Shown: in pieces, positions 11,001-19,275 of the stretch
Numbering within the stretch: position 1 is the first letter of the stretch
How the letters are laid out: every line of letters begins with the position of its first letter
Assembly: GCF_000002985.6 (NCBI RefSeq)
Contig: NC_003283.11
Location: 5,580,001 to 5,644,000 of the forward strand
DNA: 64,000 bases
Direction of reading: 5' to 3'
Source: Caenorhabditis elegans
Lineage: Eukaryota; Nematoda; Chromadorea; Rhabditida; Rhabditidae
The notes under the pieces: model-generated
What the model was told of the DNA's origin: nothing
Database searches by the model: none
Seen by the model: only the letters and a program-made list of their open reading frames with translations
Position numbers and translations under genes: made by a program

Positions 11001-11603
11001 ATTCATACCTTACAACTTGAACCATAATTTCAATTTCAGTGCTGCATGGAGTCTCAGTGATCGTCTCGTTGGAAATAGACATACAGGAATTCAGAGAGTT
11101 AACCTAGATGATCAATCTAAAAGTTAAAATTTAAAACTCTAATCATCAAACTTTTTTATTTTAATTTTTCAGTTGGGTTTGCATATGTCGGCAGTGATTC
11201 CAAATCTGAATCGGAGAATATATTTGTCGCCGAATCGCCGAAATTCTCTCTTTCTCATGATAGTTACTTGATATTTGATGTCTACATACGTTCGGTTTCT
11301 CCAAAACTCAAGGTAATATAATGACTCATTTAAACATTTGAAGTAACTCTATCAGGTATGCATCGATAATTTTGAAAACTGTCCCTACAATTCGCCACAA
11401 CTACGAAAAGATGCGTTTTGGAGAGGCGAACAGAAATTGATTTTGAAGGAAGGATCTAGAAAGGTTAAAAATTTTTTTAATATTTTGAAAAATTCTTTTT
11501 CTGGTTTCAGATATTTTTCGTTGCTGAAAACGTCAAGAAGCATCAATTTCTGGCAATTGATAATATCAGATTGGAAGGCAAAGACGGAGCCAGTTTGTGT
11601 TAG
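5039..11603 (+). CDS. MAM-domain protein, probably extracellular (5' end uncertain)
   Basis: Ten exons join in phase: 5553-5844, 5892-5974, 6391-6496, 9919-10141, 10186-10365, 10854-10990, 11040-11122, 11173-11312, 11356-11463 and 11511-11603, about 481 residues. A phase-compatible upstream exon, 5039 to 5184 (or 5152), is likely; no signal peptide or certain ATG was found. Two MAM modules (extracellular adhesion folds) are visible. The first opens with LTCHFDDDMEYCGW and ends IALIDNLHYNGQICE. The second opens with LTCTFNDGDSCFFGLS and ends FLAIDNIRLEGKDG. An acidic linker rich in Ser, Thr and Pro separates them. The hydrophobic-aromatic DNIRL ending and paired cysteines are classic MAM features. 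The intron at 6497-9918 is very large and holds ncRNA genes and transposons. A cell-surface or matrix role is inferred from the domains only. Confidence 0.8.
6545..6960. repeat. Diverged direct repeat flanking the ncRNA cluster
   Basis: About 6560-6670 and 6850-6950 resemble each other: both carry a GTTAACTTTTAACTA block followed, after some tens of bases, by a TTTTAATCC block and a run ending in TTCTC-T-TTAGAAAAC or TTTCAAAAAACC. The second copy directly precedes the left ncRNA arm. This suggests duplication of the flank together with the RNA gene. Confidence 0.35.
6952..7085 (-). ncRNA. Y RNA / stem-bulge RNA-like gene, copy 1
   Basis: Reading leftward from 7085, the RNA begins CATCGGTCCGGAGTTGATGG. 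The GGTCCG-bulge-GTTGATGGGTTA segment closely resembles the conserved lower stem of Y RNAs (human hY RNAs carry GGTCCGA followed by a GTGAGTTAT-like segment). The 3' end has CCCATCGAC, which pairs with GTTGATGGG over nine pairs, then TTGACCG, which pairs with CGGTC, then a T run suited to RNA polymerase III termination. A TATATA box lies at about 7111-7116, 25-30 bases before the start. Y RNAs bind the Ro60 protein (ROP-1 in worms) or act in DNA replication in other animals. This copy is nearly identical to copy 2 and faces away from it. Confidence 0.7.
7086..7286. promoter_or_regulatory. Shared divergent promoter of two Y RNA-like genes
   Basis: This roughly 200-bp spacer is itself symmetric. 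Each side has a TATATA box (7111-7116 on the minus side, 7254-7260 on the plus side) preceded by a CGGCCGTGA-type block. That arrangement fits a class 3 RNA polymerase III promoter, with a proximal sequence element followed by TATA. The third RNA copy at 8.1 kb also has GTCGGCCGCTTC followed by TTATTTATA at a similar spacing, which supports the assignment. Confidence 0.55.
7287..7420 (+). ncRNA. Y RNA / stem-bulge RNA-like gene, copy 2
   Basis: Mirror copy of copy 1. It starts CATCGGTCCGGAGTTGATGG at 7287, has the complementary CCCATCGAC segment near 7392, a closing TTGACCG at 7407-7413, and then TTGTTTTG. The transcript would be about 130 nt with a long terminal stem interrupted by the CGG-side bulge. 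The TATA box sits about 30 bases upstream. The two copies form an inverted repeat with arms of roughly 200 bp including the promoters, so they arose by inverted duplication and have stayed nearly identical. Confidence 0.7.
7685..7845. mobile_element. Short nonautonomous DNA element (GTGGTGTCAG family)
   Basis: A 161-bp element with imperfect terminal inverted repeats: GTGGTGTCAGAATGTCCCAT on the left, and ATGGGACAGCCTGACACCAC on the right. The interior contains GCATGGTTAAG-GCTGACGTCAC and TTCCCGCATTTTTTGTAGA. The same interior and ends reappear at about 22077-22131 and 23695-23815, where a hAT-like element has split a second copy. No coding capacity. Confidence 0.7.
8081..8179 (+). ncRNA. Y RNA / stem-bulge RNA-like gene, copy 3 (diverged)
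   Basis: Starts CATCGGTCCGGTGTTGATGG and continues GTTAT, matching the Y RNA-type 5' strand. The 3' end GACCGATG (8168-8175) pairs perfectly with the first eight bases and is followed at once by TTTT. An inner CATCATCAC segment can pair with GTGTTGATG. TTATTTATA lies about 35 bases upstream. Length is about 99 nt. The middle differs strongly from copies 1 and 2 while both stem strands are kept. That pattern of conserved pairing with a changed loop is what an active structured RNA family should show. Confidence 0.7.
8209..9578. mobile_element. TACCGTATTT-ended element split by a mariner-type insertion
   Basis: The left end at 8209 (TACCGTATTTCCTCTATTA) and the right end at 9578 (CTTACTAATAAAATACGGTA) are inverted repeats once the 8228-9174 insertion is removed. 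The interior contains repeated GATGCAAAACTAAT blocks (9193-9550). A complete relative lies at 41187-41572. The family is noncoding. Confidence 0.65.
8228..9174. mobile_element. Mariner/Tc1-type nonautonomous transposon, 947 bp
   Basis: Perfect 27-bp terminal inverted repeats start CAGGGTGGGCCAAAAGTATG and continue GTAACAC, with the mirror sequence ending CCCACCCTG at 9174. Both sides are flanked by TA (8226-8227 and 9175-9176), the target duplication of the Tc1/mariner superfamily. Interior frames on both strands are short and broken and I recognise no transposase motif, so the element is nonautonomous or decayed. It sits inside another repeat element inside an intron. Confidence 0.8.
10398..10790. 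mobile_element. Inverted-repeat element in an intron of the MAM gene
   Basis: The left arm GTGCAAGCGCGCTCCGAGGC, then CGATCCGCCCCTAAAGCTTGG and TCTCGCTAGGTATT, is matched on the right by AATACCTACCGAGACCAAACG, GGAGGCGGAGCG and CTTTCAAGCGCGCTTGC. The interior is AT-rich. A related left end (CGCTCCGCCCCTAAACTTTG, then GTCTCGTTAGGTATTTGG) occurs near 36717-36765. Terminal repeats are degenerate; no coding potential. Confidence 0.55.
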
Positions 11604-12706
11604 ATAAGAATTGTGATTTTGACTCATACATTTGTTCGGGTATTAATTGAAAATATTTCATAATTAATAAAAAAGTGTTTTAAGTTCGTATTATCCAGGT
11701 CTCGACACGGCAGGTGTTTGTGAAATGCAGTGCGACTTTGAAGGGTACTGTAGCTCTTAAGCTTTTGTCGCTCGAACTGTGATTATTTTACATTGTTTTT
11801 TTTTAGTCAGTTTCAAGGGTTTAAAAATTATTGTCTAGAATTTTTTAAAGTTTCAAACAAAAAAAAATTATTCATTGAAAAACGCGTTGGAAAAACAACG
11901 AAATTCAGCAGTGATCGGCAAGTACATAATGGTCTTGAATTGTTCTTACTATTTTTCGTTTTTTACCCGACAGTTCTTGTTTCTTGGCCAAAATAGTTCG
12001 TTGCGCATCCCTGCTTTACACTTTCAAAAGAACAATTAAAATATCCTCGTCCTTACTACCAAAAAAATAAAAAAAGCCATCATGGTCAAGTGGCTAAAAG
12101 TTTTGGCTGTCACGCAGACATCCCTAGTTCAATCCCTCCGGTGGCAACATTTTTTGTTTGACGATATTTTTTATCCCCGAAGTATAATTAATAAATTTTC
12201 TCGGAATATAACTGGCAATCGAAAAAAAAGCCCAGTTGTTTTTACAACGCTGTCCGCTAAATATTTAAGTATATTTTATAAATACCTGGAAGCTACAGTA
12301 CTCTTTGAAGGCGAACACCTTTTTGCATTTACCGTATTTTTCCGCACAAAAATCTTAAAATTTCAATTTGCCTGATTATTAATTCTTTTGAAGGGATCCA
12401 AATACAATAAATACAGCATATTTTGAATAAGGAATGTGACTTTTAAAAACCTTCAATTCATTCAATAAATGCGTCGTAAACTTTAATGTTTCCGCAATGC
12501 GCGTAGTTTAAAGTGTTTGCAGAAATATGCCTGCGTCTCTTCAGCGAACCTGATCTTTCATTAAACACATTTCTTGTTGCCATTTCATGAAAATTTCACA
12601 ACGTTTCTTCCTTTTCCATTGATTTCTTAACTTTCTTCAATTATTTTTATCTTCCAAATCATTATTTATGCTCCTGTTTCTTTATTTAATTAATTTTCAG
12701 GGCGAA
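11604..12706. other. Intergenic region with repeat and tRNA-like segment
   Basis: An AATAAAAAA polyadenylation-type signal lies near 11665 for the MAM gene. Repeat fragments with GGTCTCGACACGG (11697) and TACTGTAGCTC (11745) on the left, and GCTACAGTACTCTTTGAAGG (12291) on the right, form a loose inverted pair. The rest is AT-rich; the last 100 bases should carry the operon promoter. Confidence 0.45.
12076..12146 (+). pseudogene. tRNA-like sequence (degenerate, possibly Asp-type)
   Basis: The segment begins GCCATCATGGTCAAGTGGCT and ends in GGTGGCA. Six of seven acceptor pairs form (GCCATC with GGTGGC, one a G-T pair). TGGTCAAGTGG fits box A of RNA polymerase III promoters, and AGTTCAATCCC is a degraded box B. 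The putative anticodon loop CTGTCAC would read GTC (Asp). The T-stem hardly pairs, so this is a pseudogene or a tRNA-derived repeat rather than a working tRNA. Confidence 0.35.
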
Positions 12707-13517
12707 ATGTTTAGTCAAAACCCGTACGAGTCACACGTCGACGTCGCCGTATCTGCAGCTTCAGTGAGTTTTACTTTTTACATTTAGAATTTTTAAAAAT
12801 TCGTTATTCAATTGCAGGCTAATCTCCGGAATATGACAAACGAACAATTAATTTCGTTGCTAGACGATGATGCCCTTTTAGAATCGATTATTGTCAATCT
12901 CCCGCAGGTTTGTAAAAAATATTCAGCAGGTGATTTATTTTAACTGGATAACTTTTCAGGTCCGCTCAATGCCGACTGATAAGGAATCAGCTCTTGCCGC
13001 AAATAAATCATTAGCAGAATGGAATTTAGCTCAAAAGCCGAGAATCGATGCTGCCAAAACGCAAACGGTTGATCTCTACGACCAAGTAAAAAAGCTCCAA
13101 GGAGAAGTTGCCGTGCTGAAAAGTCAATTGGACTCTGTTTCCTCATCAAAATCACTTGATACAACATCGAGCTTGATGCAAGTCGCCGCACAAGAAGCTG
13201 ATGATGATGCAGAAGCCCTATTCACACAATTTGAAAATGGAGAAATATCCGTGGAAATTTTCCTGAAGCAATTCAAAGATAAGAAGACAATTGCTCATCT
13301 ACGAAAAATCAAGTCTGACCGTCTCGCAGCACTTCTTCGTGAACAAACGTATTCTTCATATGCTCAACCAACTGTACCTCCTCCAATGCCACACGCTCAG
13401 CCTGGATACCCAACAGGAAATCACATGCCTGGAATAGGAAATATTCAATTCGGATCTGGCTATTCAGGATATCCAAATATTTCTCAACCTTCTGCTGGTC
13501 GTCATCCATTTTTCTGA
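12707..13517 (+). CDS. vps-37: VPS37, ESCRT-I subunit
   Basis: Subunit of the endosomal ESCRT-I complex (with TSG101, VPS28 and MVB12), which sorts ubiquitinated membrane cargo into multivesicular bodies. Three exons, 12707-12763, 12818-12907 and 12960-13517, give 234 residues. The Mod(r)/VPS37 domain spans roughly residues 25-165: the NMTNEQLISLLDDD start, the coiled-coil region with LAEWNLAQKPRIDAAKT, and the FENGEISVEIFLKQFKDKK segment are typical. A Pro-Gly-Tyr-rich tail follows, as in animal VPS37 proteins. The ATG follows a TTTTCAG acceptor by six bases, consistent with SL1 trans-splicing at the head of an operon. Next gene: 193 bp downstream on the same strand. Confidence 0.93.
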
Positions 13518-13709
13518 ATTCTTTCGCTCGCTTTTATAGATTCTTTAATTCTTTTCCGACAAACTGGTCATCGCTTGTAAATATTTGAAAAAATAAATTA
13601 ATCATCTTGAATAATTCATAAAATTTTCACAAGTTCAGGTTGAATCCGTTTTTATTTGAACTATTTTTTCAACATCCTCTATAAAAATATTTTTGAATTT
13701 TCAAGCAGA
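13518..13709 (+). promoter_or_regulatory. Intercistronic spacer vps-37 / mL48 gene
   Basis: An AATAAA polyadenylation signal lies near 13592-13597, about 110 bases before the next ATG. A U-rich stretch and a CAAGCAG acceptor immediately before the ATG follow. This spacing is typical of worm operons that use SL2 trans-splicing; the use of SL2 itself is inferred. Confidence 0.5.
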
Positions 13710-14423
13710 ATGTCATCCCGAGCGGTCTCCTTATTATCTCGCGTGATCTCACAGAATCGAGGACTCGCATCGCTACGAGAAACTGTTGGAGAGCGTGACG
13801 CCAGTTTGCTCTACGAGCCGAAATTTCAAGATAGTAGAGAGTTTCCAGAGTACGTTCGCCAAGTTCTCAAAAATTTGTTAAATTTAAAAAAAAATTCAGG
13901 TACAACACAATTAACGTCCGAATTCAAGGACACGACTTTGGATCGCTAGAAAAATATCAAGCATACATTCATAAAACTGCGAAACGATTCGGATTTACCG
14001 TGGTGGATAGTTATGCTGTCGCTGCTCAAACACAAAAAGCAATCACCTATAAGCCGTACTCGACGGTTTCCGAATCTGAAATTGATATGTCCACATACGA
14101 TCGCGTCGTCCGTCTCAGTGATGTTGCCGCTCCCCGATTCTCACTTTTCAGTCAAATTATTCGAGCACATATTCCCATTGGAGTTACTGTAGGTTTTAAA
14201 AAAATGTAGATTTCGTAAAATTAGCCAATTTTCGATGTCGTAATAACATGAAATATGATGAAATTTATTTCAATCAAAATATATTCTTCAGATGACGGTG
14301 AAAGAACACGAGAAAGTTGATGAAGACTCCCGATATATTCCTGATTTGTTATTGAAGCAGAAGCAAGAAGAACTCAAAGCATTGGATGATCCGAATGTAC
14401 GCCGCAATCTCGGATGGGAGTAA
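13710..14423 (+). CDS. Mitochondrial large-ribosomal-subunit protein mL48 (MRPL48)
   Basis: Component of the mitochondrial 39S subunit. Exons 13710-13849, 13900-14188 and 14292-14423 give 186 residues. The N-terminal 20 residues (MSSRAVSLLSRVISQNRGLA) are basic and Ser/Arg-rich with no acidic residue, as in a mitochondrial targeting presequence. An S10-like fold follows: INVRIQGHDFGSLEKYQAYI, then HKTAKRFGF. The C-terminal motif TVKEHEKVDEDSRYIPDLLL points to MRPL48 rather than MRPS10. It lies between vps-37 and crn-2 on the same strand with spacers of 192 and 222 bp, so probably cotranscribed. Confidence 0.85.
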
Positions 14424-14645
14424 AATTTAATTTTTTATTTAGTCTATAACTTCCTATAGTCATTTAGTTTTCACTGTTGCTGTTGATAAATTCTTTTTGA
14501 AATTTTCTTGAATATTAATATTCTCTGTTCAATGGACTTTTTTGCCTTTACAATGCCTTTTTCTCGATTTTCGCCTTCATTTTAACGCTTATTTTCAAAT
14601 TGTTATCATATCAGAATTCTCGGAATATCATCAAGAATAACCAGG

Positions 14646-15666
14646 ATGGCGTTGTACGAACTCGTCGACATCGGAGCCAATCTGGGTCATCCTTCATATC
14701 AAAAGGATTTGAATGATGTGCTCGATCGTGCCAAGCAAGCCGGGTTGTCGAAAATTATGGTTACTGGAACCAGCGAAAAAATTAGTCATGAATGTGCAGA
14801 TCTCGTTGAAAAGTATCCGGGATTTTTGTATTTTACTGCAGGTATGTTACCGAAACTTTCAATCACGCCCTCGTTATCAATTTAATAACTTAAAATTCCT
14901 AGGCGTTCATCCGCACGATGCCAAGGATTGGAATGATGGAACATTGGAAGCTCTCAAAAAATTACAAGAAAACCCGAGTTGCGTGGCTGTTGGCGAATGT
15001 GGTCTCGATTTTAATCGCAACTTTTCTCCACAAGATGTGCAAAAAGAAGTGTTCGCAAAGCAAGTAGATATGGCTGTAAAGCTTCAGAAACCATTGTTCA
15101 TTCACGAAAGAGAAGCTCATGAAGATATGGTTAAAATATTAACAGCTGCCGGACCTTCGTAATATTTTTTTCTTAATTTTTCAGCTTGTTCTATAATTTT
15201 TATTTCCAGCCTTCCACCCGCAGTCATTCATTGCTTCACTGGGACCGTAGTGGAGGCGAAGAAATATTTGGAAATGGGGTTCTACATCGGATTGACAGGG
15301 TTCCTCTGGAAAGATAGATCAGATAATGGAGTGCAGGCAGGGCTTCGATCTGGAGAAATTCCGATTGGTATTTTTTAAAAATGAATTATTTCTTAAAATT
15401 ATTAATTTATTTCAGAAAAGCTGGTTCTTGAAACTGATGCACCTTATATGTACCCGAAAATCAACGATAAAAAGATTCCAAAAGAAATCAAAAGCCTAAT
15501 TACCCCGGAAACCGAAGCGCTTCACAATTTCTCTTCGTTCAATCGGAATGAGCCGTGTTCTCTAGCAGCCGTCTGTGAGCTTGTCGCTGCTTTTGCCGGT
15601 CGAGATCCGAAGGAAGTTGCGAAGATTACGACGGAAAATGCGAAGAAAGTTTACAAACTAGAATGA
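14646..15666 (+). CDS. crn-2: TatD-family deoxyribonuclease (CRN-2)
   Basis: Metal-dependent TIM-barrel nuclease of the TatD family. In C. elegans, CRN-2 is known from RNAi screens as a cell-death-related nuclease in apoptotic DNA degradation. Exons 14646-14841, 14903-15158, 15210-15367 and 15416-15666 give 286 residues, normal for TatD. Metal ligands are visible: near the N-terminus LVDIGANLGHPS has Asp where most TatD proteins carry the HxH pair, then AGVHPHD, VAVGECGLDF, FIHEREAHED, AVIHCFTGT and LVLETDAPYM. The region FSSFNRNEPCSLA matches the family's R-NEP motif. It is the last gene of the putative operon and converges on zhit-1, 79 bp away. Confidence 0.93.
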
Positions 15667-15745
15667 TTTTTTATTGGAAATTTTAAAATATTTATTTTCT
15701 GCGTGGAACCCGTTGTTATGATGTATTGTTTGCTATTGTAAATTG

Positions 15746-16476
15746 TTAAGCCAACCATTTCATGCAACGAGTATCATTATGCACGTCTCGACATGGAAGT
15801 GAGCAATATCTGAAAGAAACTGTATAATGTATATCACAGATTAAAAAAAAAACTTACTTGGCACCACATCGCGTACAACAGTACTTGGAAATAATGCCGC
15901 AAACTGCACAGAACTTTCTTGCAGGTTTTTCAGAAGGAGGTGCTGAGCTTAGTTGATAAGCATTCACTCGTCGATAATCCGGCTCTGCTGAGTCTAAAAT
16001 TGCCTTGCTCTGCTCGATTACATGTGCATTGAACGATTTTTTGAATCGTTGCTTATTAAACTCCGGACGGGCGAGTTTTCGTCGACGCGCTTTTTCACCA
16101 TGAACAATTCCTGACTTATCTGAAAAAATTTAAATAATGTTTACATTGATCTTCAATTAGGGAAACCCCACCTTCTTTCACTTTTTTAGCTTTTTTCGCA
16201 GACGGACCACCGATCATTTCATCGTCGAACTTTGGGGCGTTTTTATTCCAGACAAGATTTGCATGTGGATCATCCTAAAATGTTGAAATAAAATTCGATA
16301 GTTTATTGGTACCAACTCACATGAGAATTATCTTGCTCTAGGCCATCCAGCTGTCGATTCCTTCTGTTTCTTCGCGCATTTTCATCAAGAGTCCGATTTC
16401 CTTCGAGATTTGATATTCTGGAGGAAGCACGAAGTTGATTGGCTGTTGCAGCAGGTTTTCGTGAAGGAGCAAACAT
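15746..16476 (-). CDS. zhit-1: HIT-type zinc finger protein (ZNHIT1/VPS71 homologue)
   Basis: Homologue of ZNHIT1, the subunit of SRCAP/SWR1 remodelers that helps deposit the histone variant H2A.Z. Exons 16476-16321, 16274-16172, 16119-15858 and 15809-15746 give 194 residues. The basic N-terminal half (NRRNRQLDGLE, KKAKKVKEG) precedes a conserved KARRRKLARPEFNKQRFKKS segment. A C-terminal HIT finger follows: FCAVCGIISKYCCTRCGAKY, then CSLPCRDVHNDTRCMKWLA, with the expected Cys pairs and final His-Cys. It converges with crn-2 and diverges from the villin headpiece gene at 16810. Confidence 0.92.
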
Positions 16477-16809
16477 TTTTGAGATTAAAATTGTAGATAA
16501 AAATAAAAATATTAATTTAGAAAAAGCACATTTAATGTCAGAAAAATGTCTGCCGCCAACTTCGATGGAGCGCGGTTGCATGCCGTTTGCCTCATTTCGG
16601 CGGCAATTCAAATATGAATTTTTGAATAATTTTGAGGACAACCGATTTTTACCTTGAAATAGTTTACTTTGTGCAATTTTCATTTACGATTGAGCAATAT
16701 AAAACTTCAGAATTGACATGCACAGCTTGAGAGTCTGAAAGAAATGTGTGTGCAGACAAAAATTGCCACACGGTAATGCACATTCGCAATCTAAAGCTAA
16801 CTAAAAAAC

Positions 16810-16956
16810 ATGAGTCGTCTGGAGATCTACTTGACTGACGACGATTTTATGAAAGTTGTAGGAATTGGAAGAAGCGAATTCTATGCTCAAGAAGCTTGGA
16901 AACGAAGTGATGCACGGAAAACAGTTTGGCTATTCAGAAAGCGGCCTTCAACATAA
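16810..16956 (+). CDS. Stand-alone villin headpiece microprotein
   Basis: A single uninterrupted frame of 48 residues starts at ATG 16810 after CTAAAAAAC and ends in TAA at 16956. Almost the whole protein is a villin headpiece: LEIYLTDDDFMKVVGIGRSE, then FYAQEAWKRSDARKTVWLF, which follows the family pattern L-x-x-E/D-x-F-x-x-x-F/V-G-M/I-x-x-x-x-F-x-x-x-x-x-W-K and closing LF. The headpiece binds F-actin and normally sits at the C-terminus of villin, dematin or supervillin; here nothing precedes it. The usual proline before Trp is replaced by Ala. An AATAAA signal follows at about 17009, supporting a real transcript. A splice to an upstream exon cannot be excluded. Confidence 0.7.
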   Translation: MSRLEIYLTDDDFMKVVGIGRSEFYAQEAWKRSDARKTVWLFRKRPST

Positions 16957-17125
16957 AATTTACATAGTAATAATCGTCTTTATTCCGACGAGAATACAAT
17001 TTTTTGAAATAAAACTATAGTACAGAAGAACACTTATGAATAATAATGTTTGACATGGAATTATAAGCTTAAGACGAACGGGAAGGGGGAGTGTTTTACA
17101 CGTTAATAATGTACATTTATATTAT

Positions 17126-19054
17126 TTACATCATTTCTTTGTCGAAACTTCCGACATCGGATTCCAACTGCGGCTCCCTATCCGAATCCTCGAAGTCGGC
17201 GGATACGTCGTGGTCACTTCCTCGGCTCACAAAATCTGTGTCGATTTCCGGGCCATTCGGATGTTTGCTGCAGATCTCGTCGATGTTCTTGCGCTCGAAG
17301 TCGAAGTTGTCGAGCGCGAGTCCATGTTCTGGCCCATTCTGACTAGCAAGAGCTTGCTGAATGGCATTTTCCACACGATCAAATCCCAGAATGGAACTCC
17401 TTGTCTTGATCTCCGTTGAAGACCATGGTCGAGCTGCTTAGCTCAAAAGACTTTTCTTCTGACAAATGAACGGGATCCTAGGGAAGTCTTTGAGGGGGTC
17501 CGTAGATTTGGGGTTCTCATGCTAAAATTCCTACAGAAGAGTGTTAGTTATGATCTCTCCAAAAAATTTAGCTGCCCCGGTCAAGTTTCAGCAAAGTTAT
17601 GACGTTTTGAAATTTCAGTTAAAAACACCATTGAAATCCACTGTCTTACCATGCAATCCACGCAAATCTCAGCTTGCGTGACCACCGAAAATGTGACACC
17701 CACCACATTGAGTTGAAAAATGTCCTCGGTGGCCGAGTTGGGAGTGCGCGCGTCTGATAAGATTTAAGCTTTGGTTCGATTCCTTCTATTTTTGAAATAT
17801 TTTTGTAAGTTGAATAAAGTTGTAAAACAACTCATTCAAACATTTTTGCTCATTTTTAAAGCGATTTTATTCTTATTCGGGAACCTAGAATCATTGTCCG
17901 CACTTTTTGGAAATTTTTATTTTTTTCATTTTTGCTCAAAATTTCTTGATCAACTCCAAGCAAAAAAATCAAAAAATTTCATTTTTCTAAACAATTATGA
18001 AATTGCTATGTTGTTGTTCAGAAATGTATGAAACGTACATTACACAAGTTTTAACTCTCTATTCGCAAGTAAACCGTCGAAATGATCTACATCTCACGAA
18101 CTTTGTGCAAAATATTTAACCAACTTTGAAGTTGCATAACTTCGTTGAGATAAATTATTTTGAAAAATGATCAACTAACAAAATGTTTTTTGAATAACAG
18201 TGAACAAAGCTTTAGTTATAAACTTTTTGATACCTTCAGCCACCAAAAAGTTGTGACCTAATAAGAATAAAATCGCTTTAAAAATGAGCAAAAATGTTTG
18301 AATGAGTTGTTTTACAACTTTATTCAACTTACAAAAATATTTCAAAAATAGAAGGAATCGAACCAAAGCTTAAATCTTATCAGACGCGCGCACTCCCAAC
18401 TCGGCCACCGAGGACATTTTTCAACTCAATGTGGTGGGTGTCACATTTTCGGTGGTCACGCAAGCTGAGATTTGCGTGGATTGCATGGTAAGACAGTGGA
18501 TTTCAATGGTGTTTTTAACTGAAATTTCAAAACGTCATAACTTTGCTGAAACTTGACCGGGGCAGCTAAATTTTTTGGAGAGATCATAACTAACACTCTT
18601 CTGTAGGAATTTTAGCATGAGAACTCCAAATCTACGGACCCCCTCAAAGACTTCCCTTGTAAGGGGATTCTAAGTTGATTCTTCGGGCTTTCCGTGGTCG
18701 TGCTCAACACATCGTCCGAGTCGAAATAGGTAAGATTGTAGAAATCTCGTTTGGTTTCGTCACTGCCGTCCTCCAGAATGATGTGAACGGCTGTAAAACA
18801 ACAAAATGATTAATTTGTTTACAGAAATAATCTCACCTGGAGCTGACGATTTTCCAGTTCAAATCGGACCGTTTTCAACACACGAGGAGGGAATTTGAAT
18901 CCTTTCGGTGGATGTGGAGTCCGTTTGTGATTCTGAGGAAGCTCATCTTGTGCTGGAGTGTTCGATGCTTCCAATACGGAATCTCGTCGTTTTTCATCGA
19001 CGACACAGATTGGCGAATCGTGAAAACCATTGTGCAGCTCCAAAGTAGAAATCA
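17126..19054 (-). CDS. Partial or disrupted nematode gene with three candidate exons
   Basis: Three open blocks on the minus strand look coding. About 19054-18838 reads STLELHNGFHDSPICVVDEK and goes on through KRTPHPPKGFKFPPRVLK. 18789 to about 18665 reads VHIILEDGSDETKRDFYNLT and goes on to YFDSDDVLSTTTESPKN. 17440-17126 ends in an acidic Asp/Glu-rich tail with stop TAA at 17126. The first splice at the obvious CAG|GTGAG donor gives the wrong phase for block two; an internal donor would restore it. A 1.2-kb inverted repeat (17481-18656) sits between blocks two and three. The start region resembles the start of the SPK gene upstream, suggesting a duplicated promoter and leader. No domain recognised. 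It may be live with the repeat as an intron, or decaying. Confidence 0.4.
17481..18656. repeat. Large inverted repeat with tRNA-type arms
   Basis: Arms of about 395 bp (17481-17878 and 18260-18656) are near-perfect reverse complements around a 380-bp AT-rich loop. The outer ends read GGGAAGTCTTTGAGGGGGTC and its mirror. Each arm contains a box A (TGGCCGAGTTGG, 17730-17741) and a perfect box B (GGTTCGATTCC, 17773-17783), the internal RNA polymerase III promoter elements of tRNA genes. The intervening part does not fold into a proper anticodon arm. The arms could also give a long double-stranded RNA. No clear target duplication. Confidence 0.75.
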
Positions 19055-19275
19055 ACCTGAATATGAGATTATTTCAACGTTGGGAGAAAAAAGACAAAAA
19101 GTATTTGTTAATGAAATATACAAGTGAATTATTGATAAGAATTTCGATACTTTAAACAAAAATTCATTCAGAAAAAAAAAACAAAACAAAAAATGGGCAA
19201 ATAACAATTATGAACGAAAAACAACAGAAAAATGGAACAAAGGGAGAAAATGAACAGAAAAAAAAAATTTTTTAA

